The position numbers and the translations under genes were made by a program. Below, piece by piece: positions 17,025-26,694 of a stretch of 64,000 bases of DNA. Origin of the DNA: Thalassotalea hakodatensis (lineage in GTDB: Bacteria > Pseudomonadota > Gammaproteobacteria > Enterobacterales > Alteromonadaceae). Numbering within the stretch: position 1 is the first letter of the stretch; each line of letters starts with the position of its first letter. Under the pieces are notes generated by a model, which saw only the letters and a program-made list of their open reading frames with translations, ran no database searches and had not been told where the DNA came from. The stretch spans positions 1,736,001 to 1,800,000 of the forward strand of contig NZ_AP027365.1 of assembly GCF_030295995.1 (NCBI RefSeq), written 5' to 3'.

Positions 17025-18233
17025 TTATTGTTCTAACGTTAATGGGCTTGTTTCTGGGCGCTTAATAGGAACCTTTTTACACGTCTTATCTGCTTTACTC
17101 GCTGTTTTGTATAGTAATATCCCGCTGATAACAAACAACAATACACAGGTATAGAGCATGGTATTGAAGTCATTTCGCTCAACTAACATAGAGGCAAGCA
17201 TAGGCCCGCTTGCGATACCCAATGAAGAGGCAACTGCAGACATTGCGGCAAGTCTGCCACTGTTATCAAACTGTGCTGTCATGGCAAGTAAATATGCTAA
17301 TAATGCTGGCCATGAAAAAAACAGTAAGGCTAATGCGATCACAAATGATAATGAAGTGTTCAGAGTTGCTAACAAGACGGCAGCTGTAATTGAAGCAATT
17401 ATTCCAATAATTAAGGGAGGTCTTCGACCAAAGCGGTTACCTGAAATTACCGGCATTAGTGCACCAAGTAACCCTAATAATCCTGTTGTTGCAATGTAAA
17501 TATTTGTACTGTTATGACTAATGTTAGCGTGTAAGCCGATAAGTCCGCTGTAGGCATATATAGCACTTGCTGCTGTTTGATAAAGAAATATTGATAACAA
17601 CAATAACGTTGAATACTTACTAAAGATAAGGCCGACTGAATTTTGCAGATTCGTTGCTTTTATCTTTGTTAATTTAGGGACTATTAGTACAAACAAAAGA
17701 CTGAGCATGGAAATGCTTGCCATAATATAGAAAACTGTAAACGTGCCTAGTATAGGCTCTAAAGTTGGTAATAGACCGATGACTAGCGCACCTATCAAGA
17801 ATTGGATAAATAGCAGAAAGCCAAATGCACGATCGGGGTTTTGTAAACGCGCTAATACAGAAAATACTATACCAGTACAAACCCCACCAATAACGCCTGC
17901 CATTAAGCGCCAGCTCAACATTAACGAGTATCCATTGATTCGAGAAGTGCCTAAATCAATCAGAACTAATAAAGCTAAACAGGCAAATGTTGCTTTGCGC
18001 CATGCGATATGACGTACTAGAAAAATAGCGATCATACTCCCAAATATACCGCCATAGCTGTTTGAAGCGACGATTTGCCCTGCGTCACTACTGCTATAAG
18101 AAACATTAACGGCTAATGCGTTTACTACACCGGGTAAAAAATTAATGTAGGCAAGGCCAGCCATAGCAATGAAGGCAAGCAAAAAGTAAGTGAAAAGGCT
18201 ATTTTTTTCTGTTCTATTTAAATGAGTATTCAC
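17025..18233 (-). CDS. MFS transporter
   Basis: 402 residues with about twelve predicted helices and the MFS layout: an N-terminal half beginning near residue 12, a loop after helix 2 containing LVRHIAWRKATF, and a second half starting near 215. It starts at GTG 18233, preceded by AAAGGAA. It resembles efflux-type major facilitators of the YbfB/AraJ kind, but the substrate cannot be read. It is the first gene of the minus-strand operon and is divergent from the LysR gene (159 bases apart), the usual layout for a LysR-controlled unit. Confidence 0.9.
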   Translation of the reverse strand: MNTHLNRTEKNSLFTYFLLAFIAMAGLAYINFLPGVVNALAVNVSYSSSDAGQIVASNSYGGIFGSMIAIFLVRHIAWRKATFACLALLVLIDLGTSRINGYSLMLSWRLMAGVIGGVCTGIVFSVLARLQNPDRAFGFLLFIQFLIGALVIGLLPTLEPILGTFTVFYIMASISMLSLLFVLIVPKLTKIKATNLQNSVGLIFSKYSTLLLLSIFLYQTAASAIYAYSGLIGLHANISHNSTNIYIATTGLLGLLGALMPVISGNRFGRRPPLIIGIIASITAAVLLATLNTSLSFVIALALLFFSWPALLAYLLAMTAQFDNSGRLAAMSAVASSLGIASGPMLASMLVERNDFNTMLYTCVLLFVISGILLYKTASKADKTCKKVPIKRPETSPLTLEQ

Positions 18234-18392
18234 CGATTTTATTCCTTTCTGGGTTGAACTCAGGATGAAAAATGAGATATTAATGCATTGGAATACAGAG
18301 AAAAATAGACGGAATAACCATACTATAGTGAATGTTTTTCATGAACGTTTCTTGTTACTATGAGAAGATTAAACACTGAGATAAGTATGTGA

Positions 18393-19364
18393 ATGGACAA
18401 ATTACGGTCTTTAGAGATATTTTTAGCAACTTATGATCATGGTAGCTTTGCAGCAGCGGCAAGAGCATGTAATACCGACCCATCAACCGTTAGTAAAGCT
18501 GTTCATCGCTTAGAACTGCAACTCGGGTTAACGTTATTTCAGCGTTCCACAAGAAAGTTAAGCATTACCGCAGCAGGAGAAAGGTACGCACACACTGTTA
18601 GGAAAATGACTAAAGAGCTAGCAATATGTGAAGATGAATTAAAATATTCAAACAATACGCCTAGCGGTAAACTATGTATTAGTGCAGCGGTTTGTTACGG
18701 ACATTTGTATATTCGGCCGCTTATAAGTGCCTTTTGTGAGCAATACCCTGAGATAGAATTAGTACTTGAAATTAATGATTTACATGTGGATATTATCGAA
18801 AATAATATTGACCTAGCGATTCGTACAGGCTTTGTTAAAGATAGCCGTTTGGTTGCAAGATGTGTGAGCCCGATGGACTTTCTTACCTGTGCATCCCCAC
18901 AATATTTAGCTAATCATGGTACACCAGGTTGTTCAGATGATTTTCATCAACACCAATGGATAGGCTTTCGTATAAAAGAAACACAACAGTTACAACCTAT
19001 TTTATTACCTAATAGCCAAGGAGAATACAGACCGTTTTCATTGAAACGAAGCCATATTACCGATGATGGTGAAACTATGGCTCATATGTGTGTTGATGGT
19101 TTAGGATTTGCCCAACTACCGCATTTTCTCGCAAAAGAAGGGTTGCAAAATGGCAGTCTTGTTTCTCTTTATCCGTGTTATAGAGCCCCTCAACCTGAGA
19201 GTGGCGTATTTGTTATTTATCCTAAACGCGATTTCCTACCCGCTAAGGTAAGAGTATTTATTGATTTTCTCACACATTATTTAGACGAAATAGGTGAAAG
19301 TGCTAACCACACTTGGGCAAAAAACTGGCCCCCGTTGATAGCGTTTTCTAATGAGGGTAAGTAA
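18393..19364 (+). CDS. LysR-family transcriptional regulator
   Basis: 323 residues. The N-terminal winged helix-turn-helix reads MDKLRSLEIFLATYDHGSFAAAARACNTDPSTVSKAVHRLELQLGLTLFQRSTRKLSIT, and a substrate-binding domain begins near 90 (GKLCISAAVCYG). The C-terminal part follows the AaeR/DmlR-like pattern (LVARCVSPMDFLTCASPQYL). It very likely controls the divergent MFS-AhpD-SCO operon, binding the 159-base gap, as LysR regulators usually act on a neighbouring divergent unit. The effector is unknown. Confidence 0.93.
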   Translation: MDKLRSLEIFLATYDHGSFAAAARACNTDPSTVSKAVHRLELQLGLTLFQRSTRKLSITAAGERYAHTVRKMTKELAICEDELKYSNNTPSGKLCISAAVCYGHLYIRPLISAFCEQYPEIELVLEINDLHVDIIENNIDLAIRTGFVKDSRLVARCVSPMDFLTCASPQYLANHGTPGCSDDFHQHQWIGFRIKETQQLQPILLPNSQGEYRPFSLKRSHITDDGETMAHMCVDGLGFAQLPHFLAKEGLQNGSLVSLYPCYRAPQPESGVFVIYPKRDFLPAKVRVFIDFLTHYLDEIGESANHTWAKNWPPLIAFSNEGK

Positions 19365-19373
19365 GGTTGATAT

Positions 19374-19399
19374 GCCAATGAAAGATAGCTTTCATTGGC
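19374..19399. terminator. Perfect hairpin between convergent genes
   Basis: GCCAATGAAAG and CTTTCATTGGC pair perfectly (11 bp) around ATAG. It lies between the LysR stop and the end of the convergent VF530-like gene. No T run follows on either side, so termination would be weak or Rho-assisted. Confidence 0.55.
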
Positions 19400-19402
19400 C
19401 CA

Positions 19403-19822
19403 TTAGCTGTTTCCCCATGGATTGAACTTACCGGTATTGCGCTTTTCTGCTCTTTGCCTGGTTTTTTCTGCGCGTTTTAATCTCAGGTTTTCTGCATCTT
19501 CAAAGCTTAATTCAGCCGGTTCTTTAGGGTTTTCATTGTTGGGAATTATGCGTTCGCGCGGCGGTTTCTCAAATTCTCGATCACTTGCTCGTGGTAAATT
19601 TTTATATTGATATAGGTAGAATGATTCAACTTTTTCTCTCGCCCATTGTGTTTTCTTTAAAAACTTTACACTGGCATTAATGCTAGGGTTTTTATTGAAA
19701 CAATTAATATTGAGGTAAGCATAAAGCAAAGGAAACCCATAATGATCAACAATTTCATTCAGCACAGTTGTTAAACTTGTACCATGAAGTGGGTTAGTTA
19801 AATAGGGATTTTCGTTGGTCAT
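19403..19822 (-). CDS. VF530-like (DUF2132) DNA-binding protein
   Basis: 139 residues. The first 80 match the VF530 family: NPLHGTSLTTVLNEIVDHYGFPLLYAYLNINCFNKNPSINASVKFLKKTQWAREKVESFYL. VF530 of Vibrio fischeri has a solved fold and was proposed to bind DNA; its role is unknown. The C-terminal 55 residues are a charged, low-complexity tail (FEDAENLRLKRAEKTRQRAEKR) longer than in the minimal family domain. It has no operon partner. Confidence 0.85.
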   Translation of the reverse strand: MTNENPYLTNPLHGTSLTTVLNEIVDHYGFPLLYAYLNINCFNKNPSINASVKFLKKTQWAREKVESFYLYQYKNLPRASDREFEKPPRERIIPNNENPKEPAELSFEDAENLRLKRAEKTRQRAEKRNTGKFNPWGNS

Positions 19823-19962
19823 AAAAATGATTTACTAGCATAATTTGCGCGAAGTATAGTTCAAGCGCGCGTGTATTTATATCTTTAAGGTTACTCTTTT
19901 TTATTTTTCTTAAAGAGCGGTTGTGAATACACGCGATATTAACGTTAACGACTTACACTCTG

Positions 19963-20718
19963 TTAAAAAGTGTTGTTACCATTCATGTTAACCTTCTCGG
20001 CAATATTTTTGATATTGACAGAGCCTGAACCGTCATCGACTAAAGTAAAGCTTTTGGCTTGATCGACGTTAATACTGCCTGAACCATCCGAAATAGAAAC
20101 TTCTTGTTTGACATTTTTCACATCAATACTGCCTGAACCATCATCTATGGTAACAAACCCTTGTATCGATTTAGCTGTGATAGAGCCAGAACCATCATTT
20201 ATCGTTAGTGAGCCTTGGATTGATTCTACGGTAATTTCTCCAGAGCCATCGCTTATGTTTACATCGCCGTCAATAAAAGAAATATCAATACTGCCAGAGC
20301 CATCGTTTATGTTGGCGGATTTTACATTTGTTAGGGTTATTGGGCCTGAACCATCTTGAATATTTACTGAGAATCGACTAGGTAATTGCAATGCTAAATC
20401 AATTCGTGTGCTTTCATTAAAACCTTTATTTTTGGAAGTTAACATCGCGTAAGCATTTTCATTTGTTAATGATAATTGATAATTATCGTGAGCCTCTTTT
20501 TGATAAATTTGGGCAACTACTTTGATGATATTAGTGTCACTTCCGGTTATTGATAAAGAGCCTGAACCCACATCTATTTTAATTTTTTGTATGCTATCGG
20601 CGTCAAGTTGTAAGGTTTTTGTGTCTTGTAAGGTTAAAGAAGAGTGCCAGTTAGCTAAGGTTGAGAAGGCAATTATAGCCGTGGCAATTAAGGCTGTTAT
20701 TGGTTGTAGAAGTTTCAT
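19963..20718 (-). CDS. Exported beta-solenoid-like protein with 18-residue DGSGSI repeats (DUF4097-like)
   Basis: 251 residues with an N-terminal signal peptide (ITALIATAIIAFSTLA). From about residue 130 the sequence repeats every 18 residues. Each unit follows the pattern I-x-D-G-S-G-S-I-x-V, then 4-5 variable residues, then G/E and V/L. Six successive units are clear: NINDGSGSID, NISDGSGEIT, TINDGSGSIT, TIDDGSGSID, SISDGSGSIN and LVDDGSGSVN. The N-terminal part has a related GSGSLSITG. Such regular short repeats fold as a parallel beta-solenoid; DUF4097-type envelope proteins show similar GSG repeats. The location is periplasmic or surface and the function is unknown. Confidence 0.8.
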   Translation of the reverse strand: MKLLQPITALIATAIIAFSTLANWHSSLTLQDTKTLQLDADSIQKIKIDVGSGSLSITGSDTNIIKVVAQIYQKEAHDNYQLSLTNENAYAMLTSKNKGFNESTRIDLALQLPSRFSVNIQDGSGPITLTNVKSANINDGSGSIDISFIDGDVNISDGSGEITVESIQGSLTINDGSGSITAKSIQGFVTIDDGSGSIDVKNVKQEVSISDGSGSINVDQAKSFTLVDDGSGSVNIKNIAEKVNMNGNNTF

Positions 20719-20803
20719 TTTAATCCTAATACTTATTATGTTTTATAATTAAGTAACGAGAAATGATAAAAAGGTTTAAACCGATTTACAAAAATTATAC
20801 TTT

Positions 20804-21262
20804 TTAGCCTGATAGTTTTTCAATCGCTTTCATTTTTTTGTCTATTAACTCAATTAATGTACCAGTTAATGTCATTAATTGAGTTTCAAGTAACTTGCGT
20901 GTTTCTTCTGCTTGTGTTGATTTTTCGTACTGTAATTCAGTGAGTTTACGCTGTGCTTCTTTTATTTGTTCTTTGACTTCTTTAATGAGTTTATTGAGTT
21001 GGGTAATTTCACTGTCTTGAGGTTCGGTTTCTGTTTTATCAGTTTGGTTTTCAATGATTTGTTCACCCAATTTTTTGCCGATTTCTTGCTGTTCTTTTTC
21101 AAACTTTTCAAGTGCCTCTGCTGAAATAGATACGCGTGTGCTTGGTATACTATTAGAATGACTATCCGCAATATTAATATTTGTCACACTGTTATCTTGT
21201 CTAACACTTCTAAGTGATGACAACTGAGTTGATAGCGAAGATGAAACGTTTAAGGTGTTCAT
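20804..21262 (-). CDS. Coiled-coil protein of unknown function
   Basis: 152 residues from ATG 21262 (MNTLNVSSSLSTQLSSLR). The frame is open 15 codons further to a TTG at 21307, and neither start has a clear ribosome site. The N-terminal third is Ser/Asn-rich and probably disordered. From about residue 60 on, SAEALEKFEKEQQEIGKKLGEQI and a long heptad-like helix (LNKLIKEVKEQIKEAQRKLTELQYEKST) indicate a coiled coil, ending in IDKKMKAIEKL. No signal peptide. The N-terminus resembles flagellar or surface-associated small proteins, but no family was recognised. Confidence 0.7.
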   Translation of the reverse strand: MNTLNVSSSLSTQLSSLRSVRQDNSVTNINIADSHSNSIPSTRVSISAEALEKFEKEQQEIGKKLGEQIIENQTDKTETEPQDSEITQLNKLIKEVKEQIKEAQRKLTELQYEKSTQAEETRKLLETQLMTLTGTLIELIDKKMKAIEKLSG

Positions 21263-21412
21263 ATCAATAGTAATGGATTTGAATATGCGTTTACTTGTTA
21301 TCGGCAAAGAATAAACTTTCTTTACATGTTATTTATTTCAGTAGTGGAACTTGGTTGAGCTGAGAAAATATCTAGGCGTTTAAAATGATTAAGCCATAAG
21401 GTTTGAGAAAGT

Positions 21413-21440
21413 AACCAGTAGCCAGTGAAGGCTACTGGTT
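21413..21440 (-). terminator. Hairpin downstream of the CsgG-like gene
   Basis: AACCAGTAGCC and GGCTACTGGTT pair perfectly (11 bp, 6-base loop), 17 bases past the stop of the minus-strand lipoprotein gene. The following bases on the minus strand are only moderately T-rich. Confidence 0.6.
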
Positions 21441-21456
21441 ATCGAGAGATTAAGAG

Positions 21457-22794
21457 TTAATGATTAAATAATGACTCTTCGGTGATTAACTCAATAGAGT
21501 TTAATACATTAGCAAAGCTATCAGTTAATGAATCACTGTTTAGTACGTTTTGACGGTGCATTTCGAAAAGCTTGTTATATTTTTTGATTTTCTTTCCGAG
21601 CACTCTCCAAGCTTGTTTCTTGGCGCCCATCGGCCAAGATTCAAGTTCTATTTTACTCGTCGCTAATCGACTTGAGAACATATTCATCGCTCCAAGTGCC
21701 ATCTGTCTATGCTGTGAATTAGAATCAGCACTTGAGATAGTTGCTAAGCCCGATGCCACTTCAGATGCTTGTTTTAATGCGTCATAATAATCTTTCATCG
21801 CATCTTCGTCGTATTCATCAACTTCAAAATCATATTGTCTATCGCGCACAACATTATGCGTTTGTACGGCGGTATGATGTGTCACAACGGTTGGCTCGGG
21901 TTGAACTTCAACAATGGTTGCGCTTGCTGTCGCTTGTGGTGTTGGGTCATCAGCACCGCCAACGGTAAGCATGCCTCCTTTACCTAGCCCCCCTTTAACT
22001 TGCTGTGCTTTATAATTTCGCAGCGCTTTAACCATTTGGTTATATGAATCTGCAAATGCTGCAGTGATTATTTTACCTTCGGGAGAGTTACTAAACCCAC
22101 TTGCTCCTGCAAAACCACCTGAAAACAGTCCACCAAAAAAACTAAAATCGTAATTACCCGCGTTTCCAACGGCGGCTGAAACTTGAACACCTGATCTATT
22201 GTCTATAAGTAATAATGTTGTGGCTGCTTCATTTTTGCTTAAACCGCCGCCAATAATGGAACCGAAAGACCCTAATAATGATGCGCCAACGGCTTTTAAT
22301 CCTTGCGTACCTTGTGCTGAAAATTGTATTTCAGGACTTATGGTGTAATCTGCTGCTACCATTTGACCACCACCTAGATTACTGCCTTGCCTAAGTTGTC
22401 CTGATTGCATGAGTTGGCGTTCTCGGTTCATGGCATTCATAGCCTTGCCACGCTCAACGACAACAAAACAATTAGACTGTTGTATCATTAATCTAACAAC
22501 AGGGAGCGTACTGCCGAGTTTTGGGTATCTGCGTCGATAATCATGCCACCATGCTAAAGAAGTATCTTCAAAGACCGATAAGGTACCTAAAGGTATGGTA
22601 CATTTTTCTAATCCTGCATTGTCATTTTCTGCGTTACTACCTGCAGCACCACCGCTCACAACATTACCACTTGAGCCTCCCATTTTAGGTGAAGTGGACA
22701 TACAGCCTATTAACGTGATAGAGATGCTACAAACTACAATTAGCTTTTTTAAATTGAAAGGGGTAGTAAGGATTTTGATATTTTTATTCGCCAT
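21457..22794 (-). CDS. CsgG/HfaB-like outer-membrane lipoprotein
   Basis: 445 residues from ATG 22794, eight bases after GGAG; ATG 22800 is also in frame. A lipobox LIGC (SISLTLIGC-like signal, cysteine near residue 31) indicates a lipoprotein. The central region matches the CsgG layout: a domain starting IPLGTLSVFED, then NCFVVVERGKAMNAMNRERQLMQSGQL, ADYTISPEIQFS, a Gly-rich segment and TLLLIDNRSGVQVSAAVG. CsgG forms the curli secretion pore; relatives act in holdfast or unknown export. The C-terminal 150 residues, with acidic DYDEDAMKDYY and helices, are beyond the usual domain. It is divergent from the HTH-TPR regulator. Confidence 0.75.
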   Translation of the reverse strand: MANKNIKILTTPFNLKKLIVVCSISITLIGCMSTSPKMGGSSGNVVSGGAAGSNAENDNAGLEKCTIPLGTLSVFEDTSLAWWHDYRRRYPKLGSTLPVVRLMIQQSNCFVVVERGKAMNAMNRERQLMQSGQLRQGSNLGGGQMVAADYTISPEIQFSAQGTQGLKAVGASLLGSFGSIIGGGLSKNEAATTLLLIDNRSGVQVSAAVGNAGNYDFSFFGGLFSGGFAGASGFSNSPEGKIITAAFADSYNQMVKALRNYKAQQVKGGLGKGGMLTVGGADDPTPQATASATIVEVQPEPTVVTHHTAVQTHNVVRDRQYDFEVDEYDEDAMKDYYDALKQASEVASGLATISSADSNSQHRQMALGAMNMFSSRLATSKIELESWPMGAKKQAWRVLGKKIKKYNKLFEMHRQNVLNSDSLTDSFANVLNSIELITEESLFNH

Positions 22795-23064
22795 GTTCAT
22801 TTCTCCATTGAAAAGCTTTAATCCTTGCGATTTATCTAAAGATAATAAATAAATCGAGTGTTAATTATATTGAGAACAAAACGTTAGCATTTCGTTAAAA
22901 AAGAGGCATCGATAGATAACGGAATTTATCGACAGTTAACGCTATTTAACGATAATTTATATATTTAAAACAGAATCTTTTTGGTTTAATATTAAACAGA
23001 TCTTGAGTGGTGATTAAATAGCTATAACGCTTTATTTAGTTTATACCAAAGGAATGTTCACGGA

Positions 23065-25119
23065 ATGAAAGAAAAAGTACAGCGTAAAAGAGGGATCAAA
23101 GCGTCTCGTGTAAAACTTGAACACGCACTGTTTGCAGCAGGCTTTAAAACTCAAGCGGCTTTAGCTGAACATATTGCTAATATTGAGCAACTCGAAAGTG
23201 CGCCTAAAGATATGGTTAATCGTGTTTTTAGGGAAAAAGCCGTGTCTGCGGCATCAATTGAACGAATTGCCGCTGCGTTAAATGTTGATGCTTACACTTT
23301 ATATTTAACACAAGAAGACTCTTTATCACCGAGTACGGTATTGGTAGATGGAGCAAACGATTCATCAGTTGAATTTATAAAAAATCGTAACAGTCTACAA
23401 TTTTGGATTGCAGTTGTGATTGGTGTTTTTTTAGTGATTATTGTTTTGTGGCAAGGGACAAAGCCTTCGGTAGAAAATTATATTTCGCAAACTAAAAACA
23501 AAGTTGTAGATAACACAGCTTTCACTAAACAATACCGCTCGATGACAGAAAAAGGATTAACACCTGCTATCGCATTTTATGCAAAACCTGAACTTGAATC
23601 AGTACTTGTCAGCTTACGTCATCAATTAGAAAATGACTTTAATATAGTTGCTGACACTATTATTAGCTCTCCTGAAACGATACTTCCTAGCGAACAAATT
23701 ACCCTAAAACAAGTTGATTTTACATTGAGTTTACAAAGCCGTCAGTTTGGTCGGCATATTTTAGTGGAAACGTTTTTAGCAAATGAACAGCAAAAAGTGT
23801 TAATAAATCAACACTTTTTTATTAGTAAGGCTTTGTTTTTAGAACCTACATTATTGACAAAAAAGCTCGTTGAACCGATCCAAACACGTGTTACAGGTCA
23901 AACTTCTACAATAGAACAAAATAATGTCGTTGATAGTACCGCAGCGATGTTTTATCTAGAGGGAATAGCTTGGCTAGATGAATCTTATGATCTAAATAAA
24001 ATTAAAATGGCACAAGGTCGTTTTCTCAATGCTATACAAATAAATCCACGCTTTGCTCGTGCTCATGCTGGTTTATGTCAAGCGTATATTTTTGAAAGCT
24101 GGAGCGGAGATGAAAAGCATTTATTGGCCCAAGCAACTAAACATTGCCAAATAGCAATAGACATTGATCCTAATTCTACGAACGCTATTGCTGCAGAAAC
24201 ATTCCTAATGCGCCGCACAGGCAGATTAGCAGAAGCTATTCAAAGATTACTCTCACTGCCAAATAAAAATGCCGAATTAAACTATGAATTAGCGTATGCA
24301 CAATTTGAACAGTTTAGACAATTGGGTCTAGATAAAGAGTCGTTAGATACTGCGAGACAATCAACTTTACAGGCTATTCGTCAAGATGAACATATGTGGA
24401 AGTATTATCTGCTATTAGGGTTAATTGAATGGACAGATGGTCATACAGAACGAGCGATTTTAGCTTATGAAAAAGCTGCTCAATATAATCAAAGCGATGT
24501 GGTTTTAGCAAATTTAGGTACGCTAAATTATTGCGTAGGAAATATTGAAAGTGCAAAAGGTTATTATCATCAAACGTTATCAAAAAAACCTGATTCATAC
24601 TTAGCATTAGAGCAACTTAGTATGTTGCATTACTTTGCCGGTGAATACCCCAAAGCTATCGAATTACGCTTACAAGCTATTGCATTAGCGGGCGAAGCCG
24701 GAATTCATCAAATATGGGGAGGGCTTGCTGATATGTATGTTGCTAATAATCAGCACAATGAAGCGATTAATGCTTATCAAAAAGCACTAGCGGTTATTGA
24801 TCGAGACTTTGCTAGGGGCAATGAAACGATTAACGATAAAGTGTATCAATTGTATTATTCAGTGCGTATAGCAAAAGAAAACGGGATGAAGCAACTATCT
24901 GAAAGTGACTTGTTAACACGCATAGAACCTTTATCGTCAAGAAGTGATAGTTTAGATTTATCAACTAAAGTTAGAGTGGGATTGTTATATGCGTACGTAT
25001 CTAAAGATGATAAGGCACAATTGTATTTATCTAAAGCAATAGAAAAATGTCCTATTTATCAGCAATTGCCTGAATTAAAAGCAGATGATAACCAGTTTGT
25101 TTTTAAAACCCAGTTGTAG
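23065..25119 (+). CDS. HTH-membrane-TPR regulator, CadC/ToxR-like topology
   Basis: 684 residues. The N-terminal 90 form a helix-turn-helix domain (LEHALFAAGFKTQAALAEHIAN... AASIERIAAALNVDAYTLYL). One transmembrane helix follows at about 112-132 (FWIAVVIGVFLVIIVLW), then a periplasmic part with TPR repeats from about 300 (AMFYLEGIAWLDESYDLNKIKMAQGRFLNAIQINPRFARAHAGL and on). This is the one-component membrane regulator layout of CadC, but the DNA-binding domain looks XRE-like rather than winged. It lies 270 bases from the divergent CsgG-like lipoprotein gene, which is its most likely target. Confidence 0.85.
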   Translation: MKEKVQRKRGIKASRVKLEHALFAAGFKTQAALAEHIANIEQLESAPKDMVNRVFREKAVSAASIERIAAALNVDAYTLYLTQEDSLSPSTVLVDGANDSSVEFIKNRNSLQFWIAVVIGVFLVIIVLWQGTKPSVENYISQTKNKVVDNTAFTKQYRSMTEKGLTPAIAFYAKPELESVLVSLRHQLENDFNIVADTIISSPETILPSEQITLKQVDFTLSLQSRQFGRHILVETFLANEQQKVLINQHFFISKALFLEPTLLTKKLVEPIQTRVTGQTSTIEQNNVVDSTAAMFYLEGIAWLDESYDLNKIKMAQGRFLNAIQINPRFARAHAGLCQAYIFESWSGDEKHLLAQATKHCQIAIDIDPNSTNAIAAETFLMRRTGRLAEAIQRLLSLPNKNAELNYELAYAQFEQFRQLGLDKESLDTARQSTLQAIRQDEHMWKYYLLLGLIEWTDGHTERAILAYEKAAQYNQSDVVLANLGTLNYCVGNIESAKGYYHQTLSKKPDSYLALEQLSMLHYFAGEYPKAIELRLQAIALAGEAGIHQIWGGLADMYVANNQHNEAINAYQKALAVIDRDFARGNETINDKVYQLYYSVRIAKENGMKQLSESDLLTRIEPLSSRSDSLDLSTKVRVGLLYAYVSKDDKAQLYLSKAIEKCPIYQQLPELKADDNQFVFKTQL

Positions 25120-25417
25120 GTACTTGCGAGTAAAACGTTAGGGTCATCGAGATTAAGTTTTGTTGAACTCACGTATCTTTGAAGAAATACGAGGTTATCA
25201 ACATGCTTGCTAATTTTGCATTTTGATGAGTAATACCAATTCGCATAAATATTCGATCATTCAACGAGAATTAAACGCTTTAGAGGCACGGCGTTGATTG
25301 CAAAGAATGGTTATTCAGGAGAACGTGCTCCTACGTTCTCTAATAAGCTACATCCTTGTAGCGTCCTTTTCAAAATCAACAACACAGGCTATGAAGCGTT
25401 TAAACTCGCCCTTTGGG

Positions 25418-26694
25418 CTGACGGATCCCCATTTTTATATAACTGAACATATTTGATAATAAGCTAAAAAGTTTTCTCGACTTTTCTGTAGATAGTGATT
25501 TTTAATTTTGTGGAGTCTATGCCGAATTACTTGCTTCGCCAATGTAAGAAACGATAGAACTCTGCGGTGTTTTATCGTATTAGCCTGAAACATTATTTGC
25601 CAATTGCGCTGCTCCGCTTCAAAGCCAACAAACCAAAGTAATAGACTGGCTAAACATGCAATTAAGCACAAGGCACTCATTCGCCTTACGCCTTGTGTTT
25701 TACTAAACCGCCACGAAAAGCCATATTGTTGGCTTTTGTCATCGCGAAAGTTTTGCTCAATTTGCATCCTTTTACTGTACAACTTAATTACTTGATCACT
25801 AGTGAGTGTATTATCTGATGTTGCGAGTAACCATGGCTCATGAGCATGCCGTCGATACATGCGAGTATCTTTAGTAAAACGGCTATTCCCTTTTCGTCCT
25901 TTGTATTTTCCTTTGTACAAATGGAGAAATGCATCACATGCTGTTGGACTGTGTTGAGTAACCCTCGCTTTGCCAAGTCGAGTTGGTTGACAGCTCGCTC
26001 CCTGATGAAAGGCAGGGAGTTTTTCCCAAGTATTTTTACCTTCTAACTTACATGTCATCGTGCCTCTGAGACGGCCAATAAAGTGCCATCCTAATGAACG
26101 GACTTTAGTATACCAAGGAGTAAGAAAACCACCATCTGACAAAATATAAACGGACCGGTGTTCACCAATAACTTGAAGGAGGTTGTCTAAAAATCTGGCA
26201 TTGGTTTCTGGCGTATCAAAATCTTTTAATTCAACAACCATGTTGTAAAGCACTAAAGAACGGCCGTCAACGAGTAAACTCGCTCTAAGCAGGTGGTAAT
26301 CTGAACGACAACAACCACTCCAGTCCACTGCAATGGCTAAATAAGGCAAGTTGCTAATGATTGGTTTGGCCAACGAAGCGTATATTTCAACTTGTTGGTT
26401 AAACAAATGCTCGTTATTAAGAAAACGATCAACCCTTTTTATTTTATGCTTAATGTTCGCACGTCCAGCTAAGTAACGCCCCAAACTTGTTAAGGTTAAT
26501 CTATCAGACGCTATAAGTGCTTCAGAGCATGCTTTAAGTGTCTTCATTCTCGCTTGATTGAAATTCGATAAGGACTTATCAAAGAAGTTATGGCAAAGTA
26601 AGGATTCAGGCATAGCATTTTACTCTTATTTTTGTTTTGGCGAACTAATAAGATCATAAAATGTTGTGCCTGTCATTTTTTGGGGATTCGTCAG
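25418..26694 (-). mobile_element. IS10-like insertion sequence (IS4 family), copy 1, 1,277 bp
   Basis: The left end is CTGACGGATCCCCA; the right end reads as the complement of CTGACGAATCCCCA. The element is flanked by identical 9-base duplicates CCCTTTGGG at 25409-25417 and 26695-26703. Ends, length and duplicate size fit IS10-type elements (IS10: 1.3 kb, 9 bp). It carries one transposase gene on the minus strand and is inserted in the M1 repeat. The encoded protein is identical to that of the copy at 62605-63881. Confidence 0.95.
25435..26613 (-). CDS. IS4-family (IS10-like) transposase, copy 1
   Basis: 392 residues (IS10 transposase has 402). DDE catalytic residues are visible at D97 (AVDWSG), D160 (ILSDGGF) and E286. 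E286 lies in the IS4 signature Y-2-R-3-E-6-K, read here as YSKRMQIEQNFRDDK. The C-terminal QANTIKHRRVLSFLTLAKQVIRH strongly resembles IS10. The gene is intact and 100% identical in protein to copy 2, so both are probably recent and active. It cuts and pastes the element using the 14-base ends. Confidence 0.96.
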   Translation of the reverse strand: MPESLLCHNFFDKSLSNFNQARMKTLKACSEALIASDRLTLTSLGRYLAGRANIKHKIKRVDRFLNNEHLFNQQVEIYASLAKPIISNLPYLAIAVDWSGCCRSDYHLLRASLLVDGRSLVLYNMVVELKDFDTPETNARFLDNLLQVIGEHRSVYILSDGGFLTPWYTKVRSLGWHFIGRLRGTMTCKLEGKNTWEKLPAFHQGASCQPTRLGKARVTQHSPTACDAFLHLYKGKYKGRKGNSRFTKDTRMYRRHAHEPWLLATSDNTLTSDQVIKLYSKRMQIEQNFRDDKSQQYGFSWRFSKTQGVRRMSALCLIACLASLLLWFVGFEAEQRNWQIMFQANTIKHRRVLSFLTLAKQVIRHRLHKIKNHYLQKSRENFLAYYQICSVI

